64,000 nucleotides of DNA from Boswellia sacra (lineage: Eukaryota; Streptophyta; Magnoliopsida; Sapindales; Burseraceae), in contig SNVD02001148.1 in the NCBI GenBank assembly GCA_013180625.2, forward strand, positions 79,119 through 143,118, read 5' to 3'. Both the position numbers and the translations under genes were made by a program. How positions within the stretch are numbered: position 1 is the stretch's first letter; the number at the start of each line of letters is the position of its first letter. The notes under the pieces were generated by a model. The model searched no databases and had not been told where the DNA came from. It worked only from the letters and a program-made list of their open reading frames with translations. Below are positions 23,779 to 35,577 of this stretch, in pieces.

Positions 23779-24115
23779 TGACAGGGAACCTGTAATAAGA
23801 ACAAACCAAAATCAAGAAAAAACAAACTCTAACCAAACACTCACATTTGCACACGATCAACTAACAATCTGTCTGAATAATTCTTTAATATATCATATAA
23901 TCAATGTCTACATAATGTCTAGCAAGATAATACTGACAACCTTTATTTATACTAACCAAGACACATTGGAATTTGAGTCAAATTAGGATAAGTCAAAATC
24001 CCGCTTTGAGTCAAAATCCCTAAACTGATAATTTCCTAAATTAAATGAAATCCTAGTTAAGTAAAGACCAAAAGATTATAATAACCGTAATAATAAAATA
24101 AGCCATTCTACATCA
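23779..24115 (-). repeat. 3' LTR of chromovirus
   Basis: 337 bp, beginning TGACAGGGAACC and ending CTACATCA. It pairs with the right LTR. Confidence 0.93.
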
Positions 24116-24199
24116 ATTCCCTCGACTTGGAAGGACTCATCTTCATACGAGTATGACTACAAGTAAAAATCCAAAGCATAGGGATTGATGTGACGAAGC

Positions 24200-24540
24200 T
24201 CATCTTTAGGAAGCTAAGTATTATCATTTACCGGTCGACTCTTCCAACGAACAAGGAAACAACAAAAACCACTAGTAGTAGAAGTAATATATTGGTCATC
24301 CAAAATGCGATCAACCTCATCAATGGGTAAAGGATCAAACAGAGGCAAACAAGGTACGACAATAGTAGGATAACCTGCAAAAACATCAAACACAGCTGGA
24401 GTCTCAAAATGTCTTCAGAAAGGAAACAAGTCTCCCACATTAAAAATTGGACTAATGCTCCAATTAGAAGGCAAATAAAGTAAATAAGCATTAGAACCAA
24501 GCCTATGATTAACTTTAAATGAGCCACGGGCACGAACATG
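24200..24540 (-). pseudogene. Chromovirus integrase tail with chromodomain, broken
   Basis: On the minus strand the GPY-like end reads NHRLGSNAYLLYLPSNWSIS, then NVGDLFPF. After stops comes a chromodomain: VDRILDDQYITSTT, then FCCFLVRWKSRPVNDNT. The next codon is TAG where the fold needs Trp (TGG). Chromodomains direct integration to marked chromatin. Here the aromatic cage and the frame are lost. Confidence 0.7.
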
Positions 24541-24555
24541 CAATTTTTTGTTAGC

Positions 24556-25760
24556 TTATTTAGGGAAGCAAGAAGGGTTAAGGCGAATCATGACATAATC
24601 ACCTTCCTTAAAAACCATTTCTCGATGATGCAGATTAGCAGTAGACCTATATTTATCGTCACTCAAGAAAATTATTTGTCTCACCTCAGCGTGCAAATCG
24701 CGCATATGGGTGGCAAAATTAGTTGCAAAGTTTGAAGAAGGGTAGTGAGAAGGTAATTTTTCCAAAAAAAAAGTAGTGAGAAGGTAAGTGAACAAGGTCA
24801 ATAGGTTGGCGAGATGCAATACCATAAACAATCATGAATGGACTCTTGCCGGTGGACCTATTAACAGCATTATTATAAGCAAACTCAACAATAGGCAATA
24901 CTAAATCCCAATTACCTAACTTCTCTCCTACCACATAACGAAGCAAGTTCCCTAAGCTATGATTAATCACTTCATTTTGGCCATCAGTTTGAGGATGATA
25001 AGCTGAAGAGAACTTAAGAGATGTACCAAACAGTTTCTAAAGTGTCTTCCAAAAGTAACTAACAAACTTAACATCTCTATCAGACACTATTGATATAGGG
25101 AGTCCATGGAGACGGGCAATCTCTTTAAAGAATAGTTGAGCTATATGTGAAGCATCACTAGTCTTAGAGCAAGGGATAAAATGAGCCATTTAGAGAACCT
25201 ATCAACCACAACAAAAATCAAATCATGTTTCCTAGTGATTTTAGTAATCCTAAATGGAAGTCCATACTAACATCTCTCCAATGAAGGTAAGGAACAAGGA
25301 GAGGAGCGTATAACCCTTGATTAAGTTTTTGAGCCTTGGCTAGTTGACAAGTACAACATGGGGATACAATCCTAGCAACATTCCTCTTCAGTAAAGGCCA
25401 ATAGAACCTATCCTCAACTAAGGCAATGGTTTTATCTCTCCCTAAGTGACTGGCTAATCATCCAACATGCATTTCCCAAACTAGAAATCTCTCATAGAAG
25501 TATGTGAAATACATAAACGAGAACCTTTAAAAAGATAACCATCACGAATGATAAAATCTATAGGATCTCGACGGTTATTATCTAAGAGTTCCTTATGAAT
25601 GATGCTAAAATCAGGACAAGAGGGATACTCTAATTTGATCCTATCAAAACCTACAATCTCAACTTGCATGGTTTGAAGGGTGGACATGACTCTACTAAGG
25701 GCATCAACTATCTTATTATCCTCTCGAGGCCTATGTCTAGGTACAAGAACTTAGACCACT
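24556..25760 (-). pseudogene. Chromovirus integrase, broken
   Basis: Minus frames carry FAYNNAVNRSTGKSPFMIVYG (24719-24970) and THMRDLHAEVRQ with HHREMVFKEGDYVMIRLNP (24556-24700), the standard C-terminal half of gypsy integrase. Between about 25000 and 25480, core and H2C2 pieces are readable in shifted frames. A 25-bp duplicated stretch with an A-run (24757-24790) disrupts the frame. Confidence 0.75.
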
Positions 25761-25791
25761 TGACATGCCTCTCATTCGATCACTTTTGAGA

Positions 25792-26878
25792 TTAAAGATA
25801 TTTTAATGCTAGATGGTTAGAGTAAAGGACAAATTCATTAGGCAAAAGATAATACTGCCAATGTTGTAGAGATCTAACAATAGCATAGAACTCTTTATCA
25901 TAGGTAGAATATCTTTGTTTAGCCTCGTTGAGTTTCTCACTAAAGAAAGTAATAAGGTAACCCTCTTGACTCAAGACTCCTCCTATACCTACTCCTAAAG
26001 CATCACAAGCTGCTTCAAAGACTTTGAAAAAATCTAGGTGCCTAAGGAGAGGGGCTTGAGTCATATGTTGCTTAATAAGCTCAAATGCTCTAGTGGCTAC
26101 AGGGGTCTATTGAAATTCACCCTTTCATATGCAATCAGTGATGGGTGCCATGATGGTACTAAACTCTCTAATGAATCTCCAATAGAAAGAAGCTAATCAA
26201 TGGAAATTACGAATTTGAAACAAGGTCCTAGGTGTAGGCCAAGATGTAATAGCATTTATCTTACTAGGATCAGTTATAATGCCCTTAGAAGAAACTATGA
26301 ATCCTAAGAAAAGGATGTGACATGCATACAAAGAATATTTCTTAAGATTGATGTACTTTTCTCATTCCTAAAGGTTCGAAAAACTTTCTTAAGATGGTCT
26401 AAATGATCTTCCTCACTCTTACTATATATGAGAATGTCATCAAAATAAATTACAAGGAACTTCCCTATAAAGGGTCGTAACATATAGGTCATGAATCTCA
26501 TAAAAGTACTATGAATATTAGACAAGCCAAAAGGTATAACTAACCATTCATATAAGCTATCAGGGGATTTAAAAGCGGTTTTCAACTTATCACCTGGTCT
26601 AATCCTAATTTGGTGATAACCACTCCTTAAATCTATCTTGGAGAACCAACTAGAGCCAGCTAGTTCATCTAACATATCCTCAAGTCTAGGATAGGAAACC
26701 TATACTTAATGGTGATTTTGTTTATAGCTCTACTATCTACACACATTCTCCAAGATCTATCTTTCTTAGGGGTGAGTAACACTGGAATTGCATAAGGACT
26801 AAGACTATGACAAATGAAACCTATTTGTAACAGACCCTTTATTTGCCTATTCAACTCAGCTTTTTCAGTAGGGTTCAT
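25792..26878 (-). pseudogene. Chromovirus reverse transcriptase and RNase H
   Basis: The RT opens with [19 protein letters not shown], then a [19 protein letters not shown] box (26669-26878). It continues [15 protein letters not shown] and the catalytic [10 protein letters not shown] (26304-26675). RNase H follows with CDALGVGIGGVLSQEG and YSTYDKEFYAIVRSLQHW (25792-26064). In RNase H the usual CDAS catalytic start is CDAL. Frames are offset between the three parts, so the protein cannot be made from one message. Confidence 0.85.
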
Positions 26879-27046
26879 CCTCTAATGTGGAAGGTTAGGA
26901 AGTTGTGAACCTAAAACTAAGTCAATAGCATGTTGAATGTTTCTCATGGGTGGTAGCTCGTTTAGTAAGTCCTCAAGGGCTATATCACTAAACTCTTCTA
27001 AAAGTTCACCTATCTTATGGAAAAAGTCTAAATTAGACTCTAGTGA

Positions 27047-28813
27047 TTACTCTTTTAGAACCAAAGTGTACATAACACCAGTCTCTTGGCTTTCTTTCAT
27101 AAAATGAGTTGGAGCCAAAATATTCAAGTTGTGTTTCTTAGGTTCTAAAGTATTAGCTCTAGGCTTTGGAGTTGGCTTATATTTTTGAACCCTAGCGGAG
27201 ACCTTAAAATTATCAGTAGGTTTGGCTAGTTTCAAAGTAACAGGTTTACCATAATTATTAAACATATAGGTATTCTCTTTCCCATAGTTTATTACATCAT
27301 GGCATAAAGCCAAGGTCTCTCTTGGAGGATATGAGCTATATCCATGGGTAACACGTCACAATAGATATTTTCATTAGAAGAACACAACTTAAGAGGGACA
27401 AGACATCTATGAGTGATAGGTAAGGTTGCTTTATTGACCCAAGCTACTTGAAAAGGATTAGGGTGAGACTCTATCAATTGCAGCGTTAGAAATAACAATC
27501 AAGGTACTACCTCCATCTATCACTAGTTTACACAACTTATTCTTAAGGGAAACTAAACTATGAAAAATATTGGTCCTCTTCCAAGAATCAGAAACTACTG
27601 GAGTGGACAAAATACAACGCATAACTGACAATTGTTCATCAAACTCCTCTTCCTGAATGTCTCCTAATCCTAGATCTTCATTCTCCTCTAATGGTTCTAA
27701 GACCTCTCTTTCAGGATCCTCATGGGTTGGTTCACTAGAATTATAACCTATGGTCATGGTACAACTAAGACAACAGGTAACGACATGACCTCTACCCTGA
27801 CAATTATGACACACAATTGGAGAATAGTTGGAGTTACCAGCGAATGAGTTTGAAGCACTCATTGATCTTTCCCTATTTGAATTAAAATAGGAATTGACAT
27901 TGGGATTTGAAGCATTAGGTATAGGGTAACTACAAGTTGATGAGTTAGAGGCTCTAGTAGTGGAGGATTGTTGATTAAAGTTGCTTGTATTGAAAGCCTT
28001 GATTTGAGGAGATAGGGTATGCACTGAAGAAGTTTGCCTAGTATTATAAGCTTTAGTTTGGAATTCAGCATTCAAGGCTTTATTATAGGCTTCTTCTAAA
28101 CTACCAGGATTGCTTAACTCAATAATACGTTGAATGTCATACCTAAGGCCATTGATAAATCTAGATGTGGTGGCATCATCAGATTCTTCGATTTTACACC
28201 TAATGTGAAGATTATCAAATTTAGATTGGTACTCAAAGACACTACAAGCACCTTGCCTAAGGTTAAACAATTGTCTATAAAGTCGCTTTTTGTAGGACTA
28301 CGGAACAAATTTTTGTGAAAAGACCATTTTTACTTCTTTCCAAGAAAGAGGACGACTATGCTATTGATAGAATCTACGTTCTACATACTGACAATAGATC
28401 TTAGCAATACCAACTAACTTAAGTCAAGCAAAATTAACACGATAGGTGTCTACCATGTCATGCCAAGCAAAGTACTCCTCTATGGCATCTATCCAATCTA
28501 GGAAAACAGTGGATTCTAACTTACCATCAAACTCAGGGACATTATGCTTGACATCTTTTGGAATGTCAAATGACTCATGCTTAGAATGACTTCTATTGCT
28601 TCTATGACTGCCTCTGTCGCCATTGTCATCTTTAAACAAAGGATTATGGCTGTATTCTCGCTCACTGTGTCTTTTAGATGTGGATCCCATGACTTCCTTA
28701 CTCTTATCAAACCTATTAGATTGTCTAAAATTATTATCCCTATAATTAACTTGCTCTGTAGTATCATTTACAATTTGTTCCATGCGAGCGAACCTAAGTT
28801 CTAATCCATTCAA
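27047..28813 (-). pseudogene. Chromovirus gag and protease, broken
   Basis: The gag N-terminus (28424-28813) has a coiled segment and PEFDGKLESTVFLDWIDAIE. The core (27458-28270) has FNLRQGACSVFEYQSKFDNL, then the CCHC knuckle CHNCQGRGHVVTCC, then the protease box LVIDGGSTLIVIS. The IDGGS form is normal in several chromovirus lineages. The segment 27047-27498 holds the protease end and linker. At least two frame shifts separate these parts. Confidence 0.8.
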
Positions 28814-28879
28814 TCTATTGTTATGGTATTTAAATCAGGTTGTTCGATATGTTGTTCAAGAAGGGGATTTGGGTCTACC

Positions 28880-29838
28880 ATCTTTTTTTTTTGTGGTTAT
28901 GCTAAGCTTAGACTAAATTTCCTATGAGCGATAAAAGTAAATCTGATGCTACTGTAATACAAATAAAGGCAAGAAAAGTATGCAATAAATGTTTTTAGGG
29001 TTAAACTGAAAGAAAACGAAATATGAAGGATAACTTGTAGTTAAAAGCGTGAGTATATTAGGCTAAACTATAAAATTGGAAGTGTATTGGCCAAAGTACA
29101 ATATAATAAAACTGTATAGGTTAACATGTAAAAATTGAAATTGTAGGAGTTAAACTGTAAAAGGGTAAACTATAAATTTAAAAGTTGGAACAGTGGTATA
29201 ATTTTGCAAAGTGGGGTGGTTTCTAGGATATTAGGCTTGATTCAATGGCAAATAACCTAAAAGCCCCCAACTGAAAATATCAACTAATTTTAAAAAGTGA
29301 CAAACAAGTCCGTAACCTCAAATATCCATAGCACTCTCGGATGGCGGCTTCCGACGATCGGATGATGACGACCAAACCTTCAGGAGGTGGATCGGCAACG
29401 GTTGAAGCTTTTCCGATGGGTGGTGTAAGCCACAGTGGTTTGTGTGGTGGCTTTCAAATTGAATTTTGACTTTTTAGAGGCTTTCCGATAAGAATTAGTG
29501 ATCAGCCAAGAAGGGAAAGTTGATAAGGAGGGGCTTATCTATCACTTGATGGTGGAGGTAAGACACCACTCGCGGGTCGACGGTGATAAAAAGTGAAGGT
29601 GACAATCTGTTTTTGGGTGTTTTGAGGGATTTCTGATAGAATTCTGGTGATGGTGATGAAGGAAAGAATGATGGGGATGGCCCGATCTACGATTTGATGT
29701 ATTCGATGATGGGTGATTTGCGATGACCGGTGATAAATAGCAATTATGGTGATGAATAGTAATAAATAGTGATTGTGTTTGGAGTTTATGGAATTCAGGA
29801 TGCATTTTGTTGAACGATGTTAAGCTCTAATACTAAAT
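28880..29838 (-). other. Chromovirus 5' untranslated region
   Basis: This stretch of nearly 1 kb lies between gag and the right LTR. It has no coding domain and ends at the decayed tRNA-Met primer site. It is the long leader expected before gag. Confidence 0.6.
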
Positions 29839-30174
29839 TGACGGGAACCCATAATAAGAACAAATCAAAATCAATAACAAACAAACTCCAACCAAACACT
29901 CACACTCATATACGATCAACCAAAAATATGTCTGAATAATTCTTTAATATATCATATAATCAATGTCTGTATAATATCTAATAAAATAATACTGACAACC
30001 TATATTTATAATATTCAATATATATTGAAATTTGAGTCAAATTAGGATAAGTAAAAATCTCTCTTTAAGTCAAAATCATCAAATTGATAATTTCTCAAAT
30101 TAAATGAGACCCTTATTAAATAAAAATTAAAAGACTATAATAACCCTAAGATGAAAAAAACCCATTCTATGTCA
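29839..30174 (-). repeat. 5' LTR of chromovirus
   Basis: 336 bp, TGACGGGAACCC to TATGTCA. It differs from the left LTR at dozens of sites with few indels, so the insertion is not recent. Confidence 0.93.
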
Positions 30175-30179
30175 GTATC

Positions 30180-30284
30180 CAAGAGAGTTGAGATTGCACA
30201 AATACATTGCTAAAGAAAAGTTACGTGAGCGTACAAGCGATGATGATAAAGTTGTCCGAGAAACACAATATCAAATACTTAAGA
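30180..30284 (+). pseudogene. Ipi1/TEX10-like exon C, part 2 (between two transposons)
   Basis: The frame resumes with RELRLHKYIAKEKLRERTSD, then DDKVVRETQYQILK, a hallmark ARM segment of the Ipi1/TEX10 family. It is open across all 35 codons. It is cut at 30284/30285 by a CACTA element. Confidence 0.85.
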
Positions 30285-30697
30285 CACTACTACAAAAAGT
30301 GTCTTTTACTGCACCCATTTACCGCGGGTCTTTAAAAATACGATAAAAGTTCGAATTTTCTGGGGGTCACTACACCCGCGGTAAAATTTATGGACTTTAC
30401 GACGGTTTTAGAGGCCCACAGTAAAAACTTTTTATATAATCAAATTATTATATTTGGTCCCTCTCTTTTACGCCATTCTCCCACCTCTTTCTCTCTCTCT
30501 CTCTCTTTTATGCTCCCGCCTCTCAAATCCCTAATTCCATCTCCTCTTCTTTGCCCTTCATCGTACCAATATTCATTTCTTGTTATATCCAGTCACCCCC
30601 CTAAAATAAAATCAAAAAATAATATAAAATTGAAAATCAACAACATTTGGGACTCGAAAAGTTCATTTCTTCACTGCCCCAAACCACACAGCCAACG

Positions 30698-31156
30698 ATG
30701 GAAGCCCAAACGGAACGGCCCCAAGATCCCCAAAACAACACTCAACAGGACCCTAAGAAACTCAACACCAGTAGCCTCGCATTCCGCATATGGCCACCCA
30801 CCTAATGCACTCGCAACGCCTTCATCACGCGCCTTATTGAGATCCTCAACACTCCCTTCGTCCTCTCCAAGCGTTACGACTCCTTACCGACTGACGAGGC
30901 CGACTCCGCAGCTCGGGCCATTGAGGATGAGGCCTTCTTCGTTGTCGATTCTGCTGCCTCCACCGAGGATGATGGAATCGAGATTCTCCAGGTCTATTCT
31001 AAGGAGATCAATAAACGCATGCTGGATGCTGTGAAGTCACGCGTTAGTCCTGTTGGTTCTGGCTCTACTACCACTGTGAACGATACTAGCAATGACGTGG
31101 AGCCTAAGGCTGGTGCGGGTGAGGAAGCTGTCTCTTCTGTTGAGGCGAAGGCTTGA
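30698..31156 (+). pseudogene. WPP-domain (MAF1-like) gene copy captured by CACTA
   Basis: The ATG at 30698 opens 152 codons ending in TGA at 31154. The sequence has the WPP motif (SLAFRIWPPT), then FITRLIEILNTPFVLSKRY, IEDEAFFVVDSA and DDGIEILQVYSKEINKRML, the full plant WPP domain. MFP1-attachment-factor proteins of this kind sit at the nuclear envelope. Codon 36, right after WPPT where the family has Gln, is TAA (C to T). The gene is intronless, as in its family, and brings its CT-rich 5' leader (30460-30697). The C-terminal Ser/Val/Glu tail is intact. It is a captured, inactivated copy. Confidence 0.85.
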
Positions 31157-31923
31157 TTTCCTTTCTTTCTAGAACTCTCTTTTTATTTTTACTTTTATTT
31201 TTTTCTAACTTTCTTTAATATGTTATTTTAGGGTTTCTGTTACTCTTTATGTTTTGAGGTTGAGATTTGTTATTTTGTACTAATAACGAATGATTTATGG
31301 CCAACAATGTTCTATCCTCTAGCTTGTATATGGTTTTCTTTGGTGCCACTATGATATGAAACGGATGTTTAAACTGTTTTAAGTATTTGCTGTTTATGTG
31401 TGGTTAGATATGATATGTACTTTTGATTGAAAACCTAGACTAAAATGCATGTTTAAAGAATTGAAGTGTCTTAAGTAATTGCTGCTTTGCCTTATGCATG
31501 GTTAGATGTGAAATGTACTTTCAATTGAAGAATATCTAGATTACAATGAGACAAACGTAGCGCTCTTTTGAGTTCGAGGTTTATGGATGCAAGATGGTAT
31601 GCGAAGGTGCCATTGGTGTAGGTGGCTGGGTGAATTTGCCTGTGCATAAACGGTTTCCGAAGATAATTGATTCTTCGTAGCGTCTGAACATTGAAATTCT
31701 TACATCTTTTGCTTGTCCATTGACAAATTATTTTGGTTAATGCTTGGGCTAAAAGTTTAAGAATGGATTTAACTTGACAGCTTTACTCTTCTTTTATAGT
31801 TGTTGTCATGTTCTTAAATATGACATGACATAAATGAGTAAGTAAAATTATCCTCAACCTTTGTTTCTGATTTTCATTCAATCTGTGCTAGCATTTACTG
31901 AACTAAGTTTCATGTATTGGTAG
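31157..31923. other. Non-coding DNA between captured genes
   Basis: Starts with a T-rich 3' UTR-like part of the WPP gene. No coding frame follows. Part of this may be intron of the captured auxilin-like gene. Confidence 0.5.
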
Positions 31924-32258
31924 ATTCTTGGGCCTAATAGTGGTTGGCATCCAATTCCATTAATAGAAGTTATAACTTCGGCTGCTGTAAAGAAAGCTTA
32001 CAGGAAAGCTACTCTCAGTGTTCATCCAGAAATTACAGCAAAGAGGTGCAAGTATCCAGCAGAAGTACATTTGCGAGAAGGTCTTTGATCTTTTTAAGGT
32101 CTGTCAGTAGCATCCTTGATTAGTCATTGGTTATACTGCTGCAATTTGGTCGTATTCTGTATAACTGTTTCTTTTCTCTTTTTATCACTATCTTAAGTTC
32201 CCAGTATTTGTTAATTTTTCAGGAAGCTTGGAACAAATTCAACTCAGAAGAGCGGTAG
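31924..32258 (+). pseudogene. Auxilin-like J-domain C-terminus captured by CACTA
   Basis: Two exons are present, 31924-32098 (AG acceptor, GT donor) and 32223-32258 (T-rich acceptor, stop TAG). The first reads ILGPNSGWHPIPLIEVITSA, then AAVKKAYRKATLSVHP. The second reads EAWNKFNSEER then stop. This is the end of plant auxilin-like or JAC1-type proteins, whose J-domain recruits Hsc70 for clathrin uncoating. A 2-bp loss at about 32029-32031 shifts the frame exactly at the HPD motif that stimulates Hsc70. The retained intron shows genomic capture, not reverse transcription. Confidence 0.85.
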
Positions 32259-32967
32259 CAACTCTCTATTATGGATGCTGAATGCATATTTATACCAATT
32301 CTGTAAATTTAAGCTGCTCGTAAGTAAATATTGATCATGTCCATTTGATAATTTACTCATCTATTTAGTTTCCAAATCTAATCTTAAGTTATAGGAATAG
32401 GTATGAAACAAATATTAGCTAGGTGGCTCTTCTCTGTTCAACCCATTCTGCTACATGATATCAGCATGTTTAGAAAGGAATGGCAAGTTAGGAAAAATAC
32501 TTAAATGCCAGATACTCTACTAAACCAGTCCCATCTAGTTCAAACGAAGAAAAAGTAAAAAAATTAAAATTATTTGATCATTTGTATCTAGTGATTTAAG
32601 TTTAAGGTCCTTTAGACCCGTCCTTGATGGCAGAAGCAAATGCCTAGGACTTGATTAAGGGGCATAATCATAAAACCAAAAGGCAGGTAATAATTCAAAA
32701 CTTTTGGCATATACTCTGATGCGAAATTCGGTTATTTCCAAGATTGGTTTAGAATGCAGTTGAGGTGTGATTCGTGTGGAAGGTAGATATTATCTTAATT
32801 TACAATTCAATGTCAGTGAAATCAGTCCTTTGCAACCCCTAACTTAAGTAGGCATCGGAGTGGATTTGACGGAAAGAATTATGATGGAGCATGGACAGCA
32901 GTTACTCCGAATGTCAGTTTTCTCAGCAAACACCACTGTAGAAAGAGAATGGATGGAGAGGCACTAG
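32259..32967. other. CACTA internal DNA, no gene
   Basis: A downstream UTR-like part of the auxilin fragment, then unrecognised sequence. A short open stretch around 32860-32960 is not assignable. Confidence 0.45.
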
Positions 32968-33510
32968 TGTCACGAGCTTGGAGTTTAGCGCAGCTTTGCT
33001 CGTGCGGCACTTAGGCAACTTGAACCCGAAGTTGCTAAGTAAGCCTTACAATTAGCTTGCTTCACTTAAGGAAGAAGCTCGTGGACCGTTGAGCTTAAGA
33101 ACTCGAAGGCAACAAGGAGAAGAGTAGGAAGAATGAAGGCAAGTATTGCTTACTCAAAGAATGCTTTGTATTACGATTGAAAGCTTTACAATGCTTGAAA
33201 TGCTTACAAATGCTTGGATAGCTTGGAGCTTGGATATCTTACAAATGAGCCTTGGAGGGGTTTTTATAGTGAGTCACCTCCTCCATAACGGCTAGTTAAC
33301 AGCTATATAACGGCTAGTTTCCTAACGGCTATACAACGGCTAGTTTTCTAACGGCTAGTTTCCTAACGGCTATATAACGGCTAGTTGGACCATCTAGAAG
33401 ATATGTATAATGGATGCCAACTAGCTAGAGCTTCCGGAAGATGGGCTTGGATTAGGCCAAGCCTTGTGTAATTGGGCTAACTCTAGCAAGGAACTTGGCG
33501 GGCCGTAACA
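32968..33510 (-). repeat. 3' LTR of TR-GAG element
   Basis: 543 bp. It contains seven AACGG boxes (33288-33384) immediately upstream (minus sense) of a CTATAAAAA box at about 33261-33269. Confidence 0.92.
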
Positions 33511-35421
33511 TTCTCCCCCACCTGATTTCGCAACGTCCCCGTTGCGTCCTTGAAGATGTATCATCGGTTGTGGGCGAGAGGTCTTATGTCGACGCTTCCC
33601 TTTTCCGCGCTTACGTGACCTCCTAGTTGCCTTCGTGGTCTTGGGAGGCATCATTCTGTGAGACACCATAGATGGAGGTTCGGTGTCAAATTTTAACTTG
33701 TTTTGATGAACCCCCTGTCTTGGCGATTGTCTCTCCGACATTCTTTGAGCCACAACATCCTTGTTTTTGTCAAGGATGGGCAGAATTTGTGGGCTCTTAG
33801 TAACAACGAGGTTCTCCCCATCGTTGAGCTCCCGAATGGGAGTAAGGAGGTTCAGCTCTTCCTTGATCCCTTGTTCGAATTATAGTGCGGACATTATCTT
33901 CTTCTCGACCTTAGCCACACGTTCTATACCGATCGTGCATGAATGACCCCCATCGAGGATGCTAAGGGAGTTAGAAGATGGTATGGGAAAGGCATGGACT
34001 TGATCGAAGAATTCCATGCCGAGCACTACTTGGAAATCATCCATAGGAACAATGGAGAAATCAAGCTTACCATTCCACGTGCCAAGTTGGACGGATGTGG
34101 CTTTAGACACCCCCAAAATTGCCTTGGCAGCTGAGTTTATGGCTTTGATGGCGCCACCTCCTTTGGTGTATTTGAGACCTAACCGTTTGGCCTCTTCTCC
34201 GGAAATGAAATTGTGCGTGGCTCCCGTGTCGAGCATTGCACGCACATCTTTGCCGTTAATGGTGGCACTCACATACATTAAACCTTTCTTGGCAGGTGTG
34301 GTTTTCTTGAGTGCACCAATGATATGAAGGGAACCCATTTCCGCTTGCGGCTCCTCGTCATGGACACCCCCATCTTGAGTGACAAGAGCATTGAGGGCCT
34401 TCCTCTTTGGGCAATCACGAACCCAATGAGGACCATCACAGATGAAGCAAGGGCTTTTAGGTTTAGGGGCATCAAACTTACCTCTATTGGGCGTGTTTTG
34501 TTTGTCCCCTCCGAATGCCTTGCGTTCACCACCTTCCTTGCGAGGATGATATTGCTCTTCTCCATCTTTCTCGTGGTTGGGCTTCCTCTCCTTGAATTGG
34601 GTAGAGTAATCCACAAGAGATTCGGCTATGGCTATAGCATCATCGAGATTTTGCACGTTGCGCCTCTCTAGTTCAATTCTTGCCCAATCTTTGAGCCCAT
34701 CAAGAAAATAGAAGAGGGAGTCCTTCTCGGACATGTCCTCAATTTCAAGGATTATAGTAGTGAAGTCTTTAATGTACTAACGGATTATGCCGCTTTGCTT
34801 CAATCGGCGGAGACGACCTCTTGCCTCCTTCTCGGCATTGCTTGGAGAGAAATGCTTCCGAAGTTCTCTCTTGAAATCTTCCCATGTGCGGAGGGAAACG
34901 ATGCCTTTGCCCGCATCGCCATGCTTTTGGCGCCACCAAAGTTGGGCTGCATCACGTAAAAATGTGGGCGCAATGCCGATCCTTGAAGCATCATCATAGG
35001 CACCTTTGGCACCGAAATATTGTTCGAGGCCAAAGAGGAAGTTCTCAACTTCCGTTGCATTTCGGGTGCCATTATAGGTGGCAGGGGTAGGCACATGCAT
35101 ATTTGACAACGCATTAGCACTTGTGAAGGATGGGCTAGTGCGCTCGCATTGGTGCTTCTCCCATTCCGTGCGAGACTCTTCTACCTCGGCACGAATTCCC
35201 CGCAACTCATGTTCCACAAAGCTCCGCAAGTTTGTGAGCTCTCGTGTGATGTTATGAAGCTCCTTTTCGTAAGCCTTACCAAACTCGTTGATGTTGGACT
35301 TTGTGGCTTGAGTGATCTCCCCGTATTCCGTCTCTAGGCCTTCGAGACGTTCGGTGAGGCCCTCGATCGCATTATCCATCCCCGAGATAGTTTGTTCTAG
35401 GCTTGCAACACGAGGCTCCAA
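33421..35421 (-). pseudogene. Gag-protease polyprotein with two nonsense codons
   Basis: One minus frame of 667 codons runs from ATG 35421 to inside the 3' LTR. Its parts are a coiled-coil N-terminus with repeated LE/GL heptads; the gag core (VENFLFGLEQYFGAKGAYDD, LRDAAQLWWRQKHG); a CCHC knuckle CFICDGPHWVRDCP; and the protease box MLDTGATHNFIS. It then reaches the first residues of the RT (a VSHRMMPP-like segment) and stops matching there. A basic tail follows. RT, RNase H and integrase are missing. Two in-frame stops interrupt it: TAG at 34777-34779, and TAA at 33880-33882 where relatives have a Gln codon. It would depend on a full-length gypsy relative for mobility. Confidence 0.85.
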
Positions 35422-35577
35422 GACTTCCGCAAGTGGAGCTTTAGACTTACCACGCTTTCCTTGTGGGCGTGGTTGTGGAAGAGATTGTTCCTCTCATCCA
35501 CGAACTTGCTCCTCGATGTTCATCTCCATGTCGGATGCCATTTGTTCTTTGTGCTCGAACCGTGCTCTAATACCAAC

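Larger units (their letters stand above)
23779..30174 (-). mobile_element. Ty3/gypsy chromovirus inserted in an exon
   Basis: The element starts TGACAGG and ends ATGTCA, with a perfect GTATC duplication on both sides. LTRs are 23779-24115 and 29839-30174. Orientation is leftward: the primer site beside the right LTR (GCTCTAATACT, a decayed tRNA-Met match) and gag on the right, then protease, RT, RNase H, integrase and chromodomain towards the left. Its frames have several stops and shifts. Confidence 0.95.

Noticed and set aside
30390..31034. 214-codon open frame over the WPP region
   Set aside because: It is in the wrong frame; the WPP domain is read in another frame from 30698.
34016..34671. 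Plus-strand open frames opposite gag-protease
   Set aside because: Shadows of the minus-strand polyprotein, which has clear knuckle and protease motifs.
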